Below are positions 6,568 through 14,003 of a DNA stretch of 19,720 nt, in pieces. The DNA comes from Bacillota bacterium (GTDB taxonomy: Bacteria > Bacillota > Clostridia > Lachnospirales > Lachnospiraceae), in NCBI GenBank assembly GCA_023460575.1, contig JAEWPQ010000016.1, forward strand, positions 1 to 19,720. Direction: 5' to 3'. The notes below the pieces were generated by a model. It had not been told where the DNA came from. It did no database searches and worked only from the letters and a program-made list of their open reading frames with translations. Within the stretch, counting starts at the first letter, position 1. Every line of letters starts with the position of its first letter. The position numbers and the translations under genes were made by a program.

Positions 6568-8445
6568 TTACCTTTCTGCCGATTGATTTTCTGTGCGCAG
6601 CACGTAAGGAAGCCGAATGGTCATGGTGGTAAACTCACCCTCCCGGCTGGTGATTATGATTCCGTATTCTGGTCCGAAATCATACTGAATCCGTTTGTTT
6701 ACATTGCTGATTCCTACGTGCCGGAAAAATTCTGTTTTGTTATGAGAATCCGTATCTTCCCGGAGAACCTTATTAATCATTTCTTCTGACATTCCGATTC
6801 CGTTGTCAGTTATACGGATCATCAGAGCTTTTTTCCCTGCAACAACGGTTGCTTCTGCCGATACAGTGATCCTGCCTGCCGTTCCGGTAGGCTCAATTCC
6901 GTGGAAGAGAGCGTTTTCAATGATAGGCTGGAGAGAGAACCGGTGAATCTGACAATCGTAAAGCTCATCGGATTCTATCTGATATTCAATTGTTACACTG
7001 CCGCCATAGCGGTACTGCTGTATCAGAAAATAGTCCTTTACAAGGTCCAGCTCTTCCCTTAACGGAATCATGGAAGCGGTTCCTTTTGATACATTCTTTA
7101 GAAGCCGGGCCAGTGCAGTTGTCATATCTGCAATACCTCCCGCATTTTGTATGGTGGCCATCCACTTGATGGAATTCAGTGTATTATATAAGAAATGAGG
7201 ATTGATCTGGCTTTGGAGAATCTGGTATTCCAAATCTTTTTTCTGCTTCTCATCTGAAACCCGCTTTTCCATGAGCATGAGAATATTGCCGGACATTGTG
7301 TTGATTCCTCTTCCGATCTGACCCAGCTCATGATTCCATTCAATCGTATTGTCTTTTGAAAAATCACCGGTTGAAATGCTGTTAATCTTATTGCTAAGCT
7401 TATGGATAGGATCCATAATAAAACGGTTTAAAAGTATTGCAAGCAGGATTCCCAATGAGACGATAAAAACACAGATTCCGATGATTAACAGTGTATATAA
7501 ATACTTCTGTTGCTTAAACTGCTGTTCTGATAAAACCTGCGTGATGCTCCAGCCATCAATCCCCTCTATTGGCCGCTCTACCAGGATCCGCGTATCCCCG
7601 TTATTCATGGCGGCGGTTTGAATCAGGGTTTCTGTGGATAGAGAATCTTTTTTTGCAGGTTCTCTTACAATCTCATATGGTTTTTCCGTTTCCACCAAAG
7701 TGTCTGACTGAAAACGATATGTTTTGTTTCCGATATTAATGAAAAGCAGGCTGTCCTCCGGAAGCGGGTAGGAAGACAGATAGTCGGTAAATAGTCTGGT
7801 TGATATTTCAACATAGGTCCAGCCGATAATTTCTGAGCTAAATTCATTATAAACAGGCCGGACTATGGGGATAAACTGATCTCTGCTGATACTGGAAAAC
7901 GGATCATGTACCAGGCCGATCCACTGAAAATCCTCTGCATCAAAAAGAGGACGAAAAAAATCCTCCTGGCTGATAATTTTGGCAGCGTAAGGGGAGGAGG
8001 TGCTGACTGAGGAAGCCAATTGCAAAAAATTGTTCTCATTTGTAGAAGAAACAATAACCCTTGACATATATTCGTTGGGCCTGGTATTGTAATATTCTTC
8101 TTTAAAGCGGTTGTGGGTGGAAAGAGCCATGGGACGCATATTACTGGAATCCTTTGAAGCGGTGGGAAGCTTTGGCAGATTTTTAAATGCCTCTAAATAG
8201 TCCAGTATAATTCCATTAGAACAGCACCATTTGCTGAAGTAAATGATGTCCTTCATATCTGCTGCTATGTTATTACTCACAACCTGAAGACTGAATTCTG
8301 CGGACTGGACCTGGTTTTTCCTGAGAAACGACTGGAACACCGAGAAACAGACCGTTGTTGTAAGGACTGTGATAAGCAGCGTAACAGCTGCCGTCAGAAT
8401 CATGATTTTACCCCGTATTGTTTTTGGAATCAGCGTTTTCAACAT
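6568..8445 (-). CDS. YesM-type sensor histidine kinase
   Basis: 625 residues. One membrane helix lies at about 13-37 and a second at about 316-340, flanking a roughly 275-residue extracellular sensor of the dCache type. A HAMP region follows (341-395). The His_kinase module carries the phospho-acceptor His417 in QSQINPHFLYNTLN. The ATPase domain has an N-box (QPIIENALFHG, 506-516) and G-boxes (DNGIGMS, 547-553; HVGISNVNKRI, 576-586). This architecture is standard for YesM/LytS-class kinases paired with AraC-type regulators in carbohydrate loci. The sensor may bind a sugar directly or through the lipoprotein encoded at 8768. It is first in the minus-strand operon, with its own promoter at 8504-8532 and a cre-like site in the leader. 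Confidence 0.95.
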   Translation of the reverse strand: MLKTLIPKTIRGKIMILTAAVTLLITVLTTTVCFSVFQSFLRKNQVQSAEFSLQVVSNNIAADMKDIIYFSKWCCSNGIILDYLEAFKNLPKLPTASKDSSNMRPMALSTHNRFKEEYYNTRPNEYMSRVIVSSTNENNFLQLASSVSTSSPYAAKIISQEDFFRPLFDAEDFQWIGLVHDPFSSISRDQFIPIVRPVYNEFSSEIIGWTYVEISTRLFTDYLSSYPLPEDSLLFINIGNKTYRFQSDTLVETEKPYEIVREPAKKDSLSTETLIQTAAMNNGDTRILVERPIEGIDGWSITQVLSEQQFKQQKYLYTLLIIGICVFIVSLGILLAILLNRFIMDPIHKLSNKINSISTGDFSKDNTIEWNHELGQIGRGINTMSGNILMLMEKRVSDEKQKKDLEYQILQSQINPHFLYNTLNSIKWMATIQNAGGIADMTTALARLLKNVSKGTASMIPLREELDLVKDYFLIQQYRYGGSVTIEYQIESDELYDCQIHRFSLQPIIENALFHGIEPTGTAGRITVSAEATVVAGKKALMIRITDNGIGMSEEMINKVLREDTDSHNKTEFFRHVGISNVNKRIQYDFGPEYGIIITSREGEFTTMTIRLPYVLRTENQSAER

Positions 8446-8474
8446 GATAAAAACCAGTCCTTTCTATAATAAGA

Positions 8475-8489
8475 TGCATTCGATTGCAA
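8475..8489 (-). promoter_or_regulatory. Candidate cre (CcpA) site in the kinase operon leader
   Basis: On the minus strand TTGCAATCGAATGCA matches every defined position of the cre consensus WTGNAANCGNWNNCW. It lies just downstream of the -10 at 8504-8509, where bound CcpA would block initiation or elongation. This would put the sensor, regulator and lyase under carbon catabolite repression, and the divergent operon with them indirectly. Confidence 0.55.
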
Positions 8490-8503
8490 TGTTGCCATTT
8501 TTA

Positions 8504-8532
8504 AAATTAGCTTATTTCCTGTTAAATGTCAA
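8504..8532 (-). promoter_or_regulatory. Sigma-A-type promoter of the kinase-regulator-lyase operon
   Basis: On the minus strand TTGACA (8532-8527, perfect -35) is separated by 17 bases from TAATTT (8509-8504, a 4 of 6 match to TATAAT). The predicted start is near 8497, giving a leader of about 50 bases before the ATG at 8445. Confidence 0.65.
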
Positions 8533-8580
8533 TGAAAAGAACCGTGATATTTTTATAAAAAAAAGTCAATATGTATACAA

Positions 8581-8604
8581 AAGATAAATTTTACTGTTTA
8601 TCTT
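8581..8604. promoter_or_regulatory. Inverted repeat AAGATAAA-N8-TTTATCTT
   Basis: Perfect 8-bp arms at 8581-8588 and 8597-8604 are separated by 8 bases. The repeat sits between the two divergent promoters and could be a dimer operator. It is AT-rich, so chance is possible. Confidence 0.35.
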
Positions 8605-8640
8605 AAAATAATACATGTTTTAGAAATACAGAATTAATTT

Positions 8641-8658
8641 GTGAATAAATAGTGAATA
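8641..8658 (+). promoter_or_regulatory. Tandem GTGAATA direct repeat, candidate AraC-type regulator operator
   Basis: GTGAATA occurs at 8641-8647 and again at 8652-8658, an 11-bp (one helical turn) offset. The second copy ends about 20 bases upstream of the weak -35 of the transporter operon. AraC-family activators commonly bind direct half-sites one turn apart next to the -35. This matches the regulator encoded at 4949-6562. Confidence 0.45.
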
Positions 8659-8677
8659 TTTTCTTAGATAATTTCCA

Positions 8678-8707
8678 TTCTTAAAAAGAAGGTCAGAGCG
8701 TTATAAT
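8678..8707 (+). promoter_or_regulatory. Promoter of the transporter/enzyme operon
   Basis: A perfect TATAAT is at 8702-8707. The best -35 candidate is TTCTTA (8678-8683), 18 bases upstream, a poor match to TTGACA. A strong -10 with a weak -35 is typical of an activator-dependent promoter. The leader is about 55 bases. Confidence 0.6.
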
Positions 8708-8767
8708 AGACACATAGTAAATCACAAGGGGTTTACTGAAAACAATTTCAAATCAGGAGGGAATACA

Positions 8768-10117
8768 ATGAAAAAAAGAGCACTTAGCCTTGCGCTTGCC
8801 TGCACCATGGCAGTTACTGCACTTGCAGGATGCAGCGGCGGTTCCAAAGAAACCACAGCTGCAGCAACGGAAGGAACCAAAGCGGAGACAAAGGCAGCAG
8901 AGACGACTGCCTCAGCAGGCGGACAGACAACTCTTAAATGGTCCGTATGGGATATCAGTTCCACTACCTATTATCAGCCGCTGATCGATGCATTTGAAAA
9001 GGCACATCCGGATGTCAAAATCGAGATGGTGGATCTTGGATCTACCGATTATCAGACAGTTCTGGCAACCGAACTCACAGGAAGCGGTTCTGACTTTGAT
9101 GTGGTAACTGTAAAAGATGTTCCAGGATACATGACTTTGGTAAACAAAGGGGTATTAGAACCCTTAGACAGCTATATCGAGTCTTCCAAAGTGGATTTAA
9201 CCCAGTATAAAGGCCTTACCGATCAGATTAAGGTTGAAAATAAATTATATGAGATTCCATTCCGCAACGATTTCTGGGTGCTGTTCTATAATAAGGATAT
9301 CTTTGATAAGGCTGGCGTTGCTTACCCAACCAACGATATGACATTTGAACAGTATGATAAGCTGGCAAGAAGCTTAACGGTAGACACACCAGGACAGGAA
9401 GTATACGGAGCACATTATCATACATGGAGATCTGCAGTACAGCTGTTTGGTGTACTTGACGGAAAAAATACCATTATTGACGGAAAATATGATTTCTTAA
9501 AACCTTACTATGATATGGTATTAAAAGAGCAGGAAGACGGCGTATGCCAGGATTATGCTACTTTAAAGACCAGCGGACTTCACTACTCCGGCGCATTTGC
9601 CCAGGGTAACATCGCTATGATGAACATGGGTACCTGGTTTATTTCTACCTTAATGGATAAGATCCGTACCGGCGAATACACAGACTGCAAAAACTGGGGA
9701 ATTGTGAAATATCCTCATGCAGAAGGCGTAGAGCCAGGATCCACACTTGCTACCATTACCTCTCTTGCAATCCCAGCCAATGCACCTCATAAGGATCTTG
9801 CATGGGAATTCATTAACTTTGTAAGCGGGAAAGACGGAGCAGAGATTCTTGCTTCTACCGGAACCATTCCGGCTGTTATGAACAGCACAGTGGCAGACCT
9901 TGTATCCAGTGCAGACGGATTCCCTAAAGCAGACGGAACCAGTGTTGAGGCTCTTAACACTTCCAAGCTCTACTTAGAGATGCCTGTTAATCCAAAGAGC
10001 TCTGAAATCGAAACTGTATTAAATGAAGCACATGATGCAATCATGACAGGAAGTATGACTGCAGATGACGGCATTGCCCAGATGAATGAAAAAATCGGCG
10101 CAATTCTTGGTAAATAA
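8768..10117 (+). CDS. Carbohydrate ABC transporter substrate-binding lipoprotein
   Basis: 449 residues, with AGGAGGG 6 bases before the ATG. The lipoprotein signal peptide (1-21) has lipobox LAGC with Cys22 as the lipidated residue. An Ala/Thr/Glu/Lys-rich linker (23-50) follows, then a family 1 extracellular solute-binding fold (about 52-449) beginning LKWSVWD. It includes the YQPLIDAFEKAHPDVKIE strand-helix and many surface aromatics usual in oligosaccharide binders. It is anchored on the outer face of the membrane and delivers sugar to the two permeases encoded downstream. It is first in the operon and is followed by a hairpin that should leave it more abundant than the permeases. By context the ligand is a glucuronic-acid-containing oligosaccharide; the sequence alone does not show this. 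Confidence 0.95.
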   Translation: MKKRALSLALACTMAVTALAGCSGGSKETTAAATEGTKAETKAAETTASAGGQTTLKWSVWDISSTTYYQPLIDAFEKAHPDVKIEMVDLGSTDYQTVLATELTGSGSDFDVVTVKDVPGYMTLVNKGVLEPLDSYIESSKVDLTQYKGLTDQIKVENKLYEIPFRNDFWVLFYNKDIFDKAGVAYPTNDMTFEQYDKLARSLTVDTPGQEVYGAHYHTWRSAVQLFGVLDGKNTIIDGKYDFLKPYYDMVLKEQEDGVCQDYATLKTSGLHYSGAFAQGNIAMMNMGTWFISTLMDKIRTGEYTDCKNWGIVKYPHAEGVEPGSTLATITSLAIPANAPHKDLAWEFINFVSGKDGAEILASTGTIPAVMNSTVADLVSSADGFPKADGTSVEALNTSKLYLEMPVNPKSSEIETVLNEAHDAIMTGSMTADDGIAQMNEKIGAILGK

Positions 10118-10137
10118 AGCAGCGTGGTAACAAAAAC

Positions 10138-10170
10138 AGGCGGGCAGCATATAACGGCCCGCCTTATTTA
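10138..10170 (+). terminator. Partial (read-through) terminator after the binding-protein gene
   Basis: AGGCGGGC (10138-10145) and GCCCGCCT (10157-10164) form a perfect GC-rich 8-bp stem with an 11-base loop, followed by TATTTA, a short T tract. No promoter is evident before the next gene, so some transcripts should read through. The hairpin would also protect the binding-protein mRNA 3' end. Confidence 0.7.
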
Positions 10171-10248
10171 AAAACTTCTGATTTGATATTGACGGATCAC
10201 AACTGGAAAAGGAGGATAAGCCGTTTTATTTGGCTTTTAAGACAGACT

Positions 10249-11316
10249 ATGGCTAAGACAATAACAGAAGCGCAAAAACAGGAACAAATCGCGGCTTTGC
10301 ATGAGAAACGGGATGCACTCAGTCTTTTGTTAAAAGACGCAAAACGTACCCATGAGCGCGACAGGCTGATTGCGAAAATCGAAACAATAGATGAGAAAAT
10401 TAAGAAGGTGAGGACAGGAGAGATACTTACCAGACAGGAAAAAAGGAATTTAGTTGCCTATTCTTTCATCGCTCCCAACTTTATCGGATTTGCAATCTTC
10501 ACGCTGGGACCAATTATCTTTGCATTTGTGCTGGCATTTATGAACTGGGATGGAAACAGCCCCATGAAGTTTGCCGGGCTTAATAATTTTATTGATATGT
10601 TTGGAAATAAAAGGTTTCAATCCTCCTTTGTAAATACCATTGTATACTGTATCGCCACGGTACCTCTGACTCTGGCCAGTGCACTGGGGCTGGCAGTGGT
10701 TTTAAACCAGAAAATTAAGGGGAGAAATTTTTTCCGGACTGTGGGCTTCTTTCCCTATGTAGCCTCTCTGGTTGCAGTGGCAGCCGTGTGGAATATGCTC
10801 TTTAGTCCCCAGAAAAGCGGACCGGTTAATATGATTTTATACTATCTGGGAGTTCATGCAAAAAGTCTGCCTAAATGGTCTGCTGATCCTCACTGGGTCA
10901 TGTTTACCATTGTGCTCTTTAGTGTGTGGAAGAATATGGGTTACTATATGGTGATTTATCTTGCAGGACTTCAGGGAGTAAACGCAGAGCTCTATGAAGC
11001 AGCCGGCCTTGACGGATGTAATTCCTGGCAGAGGTTCCGCTATATCACCTGGCCCCAGCTTCAGCCCACCACATTCTTTGTAACGATTATTCTGACCATT
11101 AATTGTTTTAAGGTTTACGATATTGTCTATATGCTTGCTGGCGGTTCCAACGGAGTGGTAAGTTCGCAGGCAATGGTTTTAGTTTACCATATTTATGAGG
11201 AAGCATTCCGTAACTGGAATTTAGGTTATTCCAGTGCAGTTGCTATTGTGCTGTTCTTAATGGTTCTTGCCATCACCCTTGTTCAGTTCCGTGGTGAGAA
11301 AAAATATGCAAACTAG
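10249..11316 (+). CDS. Carbohydrate ABC transporter permease (MalF/UgpA-like) with N-terminal coiled-coil extension
   Basis: I place the start at ATG 10249 (355 residues, MAKTITEAQ). The open frame extends to a TTG at 10183, but that has no ribosome site. A GGAGG at 10211-10215 is 33 bases before the ATG and has no in-frame ATG, GTG or TTG at normal distance, so the start is uncertain. About 65 charged residues likely to form a cytoplasmic coiled coil precede the first membrane helix (NLVAYSFIAPNFIGFAIF). Six hydrophobic segments follow. The EAA loop that docks the ATPase reads YEAAGLDGCNSWQRFRYITWP. Typical family members are about 290-310 residues, so the extension is an addition. It forms the channel with the permease encoded immediately downstream. 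Confidence 0.9.
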   Translation: MAKTITEAQKQEQIAALHEKRDALSLLLKDAKRTHERDRLIAKIETIDEKIKKVRTGEILTRQEKRNLVAYSFIAPNFIGFAIFTLGPIIFAFVLAFMNWDGNSPMKFAGLNNFIDMFGNKRFQSSFVNTIVYCIATVPLTLASALGLAVVLNQKIKGRNFFRTVGFFPYVASLVAVAAVWNMLFSPQKSGPVNMILYYLGVHAKSLPKWSADPHWVMFTIVLFSVWKNMGYYMVIYLAGLQGVNAELYEAAGLDGCNSWQRFRYITWPQLQPTTFFVTIILTINCFKVYDIVYMLAGGSNGVVSSQAMVLVYHIYEEAFRNWNLGYSSAVAIVLFLMVLAITLVQFRGEKKYAN

Positions 11317-11333
11317 AAGAAGGAGGATATAAC

Positions 11334-12170
11334 ATGAAAGTAAAAAGCACAAATTATAAAATCAGCAGATCCCTCCTGTATGTGGTTTTGCTCATTCTTA
11401 CAGCGGTTATGCTGATTCCCTTTGCATGGATGCTGTCGGCATCATTAAAGCTTGATAAAGACGTATTTATCTTTCCAATCCAGTGGATTCCAGTTAATCC
11501 CCGTTGGATGAATTATATAGATATCTGGACCAAAATTCCTCTTATGACCTTTGTGGGAAACACGGTAAAGATCACATTGATTGTAACATTTCTCCAGCTT
11601 TTAACCAGCAGCTTTGCTGCCTATGCATTTGCAAAGCTGAAATTTAAATATAAAGACACCCTGTTTATGGCCTATATTGCTACCATTGCTGTTCCGTGGC
11701 AGGTTTACATGGTTCCCCAGTTCATGATAATGAGGAATTTTGGACTGAATGATTCTCATCTTGCAATTATTTTCCTTCAGGCGTTTTCTGCTTTCGGAGT
11801 ATTCATGATGAGACAGTTCTATCAGGGAATTCCTGATGAGTTGTGTGAAGCAGCCAGAATTGACGGTATGACAGAGTATCAGATTTATTCAAAAATCATG
11901 CTTCCTCTGTCAAAGCCGGCACTTTCAACTCTGACGATCTTTACTTTTGTAAACACCTGGAACGACTTTTTAGGGCCTTTGATTTATTTGAAAACGGAAT
12001 CCAAGAAGACACTCCAGTTGGGATTAAAAATGTTTATCAGCCAGTACAGTTCTGAATTCGGACTCATTATGGCAGCTTCGGTGCTTTCCTTAATTCCGGT
12101 ATTAATTGTATTTCTTTCCCTGCAGAAATATTTTGTAGAAGGAATTGCAGCTACTGGTGTGAAAGGATAA
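11334..12170 (+). CDS. Carbohydrate ABC transporter permease (MalG/AraQ-like)
   Basis: 278 residues, the usual family length. AAGGAGG lies 7-8 bases before the ATG, and the gene starts 17 bases after the first permease. Six membrane helices are predicted, beginning LLYVVLLILTAVMLIPFAWM. The EAA loop is CEAARIDGMTEYQIYSKIMLP, the contact point for the ATPase. It heterodimerises with the protein encoded at 10249-11316. No ATP-binding subunit follows, so a shared MsmX/MsiK-type ATPase from elsewhere is expected to power it. The 3' end supplies the AAGGA ribosome site for the next gene. Confidence 0.95.
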   Translation: MKVKSTNYKISRSLLYVVLLILTAVMLIPFAWMLSASLKLDKDVFIFPIQWIPVNPRWMNYIDIWTKIPLMTFVGNTVKITLIVTFLQLLTSSFAAYAFAKLKFKYKDTLFMAYIATIAVPWQVYMVPQFMIMRNFGLNDSHLAIIFLQAFSAFGVFMMRQFYQGIPDELCEAARIDGMTEYQIYSKIMLPLSKPALSTLTIFTFVNTWNDFLGPLIYLKTESKKTLQLGLKMFISQYSSEFGLIMAASVLSLIPVLIVFLSLQKYFVEGIAATGVKG

Positions 12171-12173
12171 ACA

Positions 12174-14003
12174 ATGGAAATAATAAAAAATTTCGTGGAC
12201 AATATCCATAACGATGATTATAAAAGCAACTATGAGTTCTCCGTTATACAAGGGGAGTCCATGGTATTTCCCGGAGGAAGAAGAACCCAGTCCCTAAATG
12301 GAGAATGGAACTTTTCTGTAGACCAGTACGATAACTGTTTAAGAGCCAAATGGTTTTTAGAGCAGGAAACAAATGACGAAGGGCGCAGCATTCCTCTTGA
12401 TTTTGCTTTTGATGACTGGGATAAAATCAAAGTGCCGGGAGTATGGAATCTTGCAAAACCGGAATATTTTTATTATGAGGGACCGGCGGTATACAGCCGC
12501 CGGTTTTCTTTGGAAGAAGAGAACAAAGGGCGTGTGTTTTTGCAGTTCGGCGCAGTTTCCTATGAAGCCAGAATATTTTTAAATGGAGTATTTCTGGGAG
12601 TCCACAAAGGAGGTTCCACTCCGTTTTCCATAGAGATAACTGCTCATTTAAAGGCTGAAAACAGATTGATTGTAGTAGCTGATAATACGAGAAGAAAAGA
12701 TCAGATTCCAAGTGAGAATACTGACTGGTTCTTATATGGCGGAATATACCGGGAAGTTTCCCTCCTTTTTGTTCCCGATGTCCATATTAAAAATATGAGG
12801 GTAAATCTCACTCACAGAGAAAACGGGGCGATTGAAATAACGGCTCTTATTGACGGAAACAAAAATCTTACAGATGAATCAGTGACTTTTTCAATACCGG
12901 AACTTGGCTTAGAAGAAACGTTTCCCGTAAATGCGGATGGTACCTGTTATAAGATTGTAAACACAGATGGATTGTCCCTTTGGAGCCCTGAGAATCCAAA
13001 ACGCTATCAAGTCTCTCTCATATTGAAAGAAAAGGGAGAAGTTAAGGATGAGGTAACTGATATCATCGGCTTTCGGACTATAGAGACAAGGGGCAGGAAG
13101 ATACTGTTAAACGGAAAACAGATATTTTTAAGAGGAGCCTGTCTCCATGAGGAAACTGAGGATCATGGAAAAGCGGTGACAAGGGAGGAAATCAGGGAAG
13201 CGTTTCAGAGAGCAAAAAAGATGAACTGTAATTTTCTTCGTCTTGCTCATTACCCCCACACAGAGTGGGCTTGTGAAATTGCGGATGAGGAAGGAATTCT
13301 TCTTTGGGAGGAAATCCCTGTTTACTGGTGGATTGATTTTTCAAACCCACTGACTCTTAATGATGCCAGAAACCAGCTATCGGAATTAATCTTACGGGAC
13401 TTTAACAGAGCCAGTGTCATCATCTGGTCTGTAGGAAATGAGAACCCGGATACAGATGCCAGATATCAATTTATGAAAGACCTGGCTAAGACAGCTAAAA
13501 AGAAGGATCCCTCCCGTTTGATTTCAGCTGCCTGTCTGGTGGACTGCGTGAATTTAAGAATTGCAGACCGGCTGGAAAGCCATCTGGATGTCATTGGATT
13601 TAATGAGTATTACGGCTGGTATGATCCTGATTATGAAAAACTGACAGAAATTCTTAACGGCTCCCAACCGGAAAAACCAGTTATAATCAGTGAATTCGGA
13701 GCGGATGGGTATCAGACTGAAAACAAATCCGGCAAATATGTCCGGGGATCTGAAGAAGAGCAGGAAGAGATATATAAAAGACAGGTGGAGCTGTTTGGAA
13801 AAACGGAATATATTCAGGGCACCGCACCCTGGATTCTTTATGATTACCGGACTCCCAAGAGGCTTGGTGCATATCAGAAAGGCTATAACATCAAGGGCCT
13901 GGTGACTGCGGACAGGAAGAGAGAAAAGCCTGCCTTTACAGTTATGAAAAATTTCTATGAGGAGGTTATGAAAAATGAAAGAAACAACAACGAAACTGTT
14001 TGA
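12174..14003 (+). CDS. GH2 beta-glucuronidase, cytoplasmic
   Basis: 609 residues, close to E. coli UidA (603). There is no signal peptide. The order is sugar-binding jelly roll (about 30-200), immunoglobulin-like domain (about 203-303) and TIM barrel (about 305-600). The acid/base Glu423 lies in WSVGNENPD and the nucleophile Glu507 in ISEFGADG. Near the end, YNIKGLVTADRK contains Asn572-x-Lys574. This is the NxK pair that grips the uronate carboxylate in beta-glucuronidases and is absent from beta-galactosidases, so glucuronidase is preferred. It would release glucuronic acid from saturated non-reducing ends after import. It starts 4 bases after the permease stop, so it is coupled to it. It overlaps the GH88 gene by 29 bases. 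Galacturonidase activity cannot be excluded. Confidence 0.88.
   Translation: MEIIKNFVDNIHNDDYKSNYEFSVIQGESMVFPGGRRTQSLNGEWNFSVDQYDNCLRAKWFLEQETNDEGRSIPLDFAFDDWDKIKVPGVWNLAKPEYFYYEGPAVYSRRFSLEEENKGRVFLQFGAVSYEARIFLNGVFLGVHKGGSTPFSIEITAHLKAENRLIVVADNTRRKDQIPSENTDWFLYGGIYREVSLLFVPDVHIKNMRVNLTHRENGAIEITALIDGNKNLTDESVTFSIPELGLEETFPVNADGTCYKIVNTDGLSLWSPENPKRYQVSLILKEKGEVKDEVTDIIGFRTIETRGRKILLNGKQIFLRGACLHEETEDHGKAVTREEIREAFQRAKKMNCNFLRLAHYPHTEWACEIADEEGILLWEEIPVYWWIDFSNPLTLNDARNQLSELILRDFNRASVIIWSVGNENPDTDARYQFMKDLAKTAKKKDPSRLISAACLVDCVNLRIADRLESHLDVIGFNEYYGWYDPDYEKLTEILNGSQPEKPVIISEFGADGYQTENKSGKYVRGSEEEQEEIYKRQVELFGKTEYIQGTAPWILYDYRTPKRLGAYQKGYNIKGLVTADRKREKPAFTVMKNFYEEVMKNERNNNETV

Larger units (their letters stand above)
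8446..8767. other. Divergent regulatory region between the kinase operon and the transporter operon
   Basis: This AT-rich gap of 322 bases contains no convincing gene. From left to right it holds a cre-like site (8475-8489), the minus-strand promoter (8504-8532), an 8-bp inverted repeat (8581-8604), a tandem direct repeat (8641-8658), the plus-strand promoter (8678-8707) and AGGAGGG (8755-8761) for the binding-protein gene. Confidence 0.8.

Noticed and set aside
10183..10248. Upstream TTG extension of the first permease (MILTDHNWKRR...)
   Set aside because: No ribosome site before the TTG, and it starts only 19 bases after the hairpin at 10138-10164; treated as untranslated, though a start nearer 10228 cannot be fully excluded.
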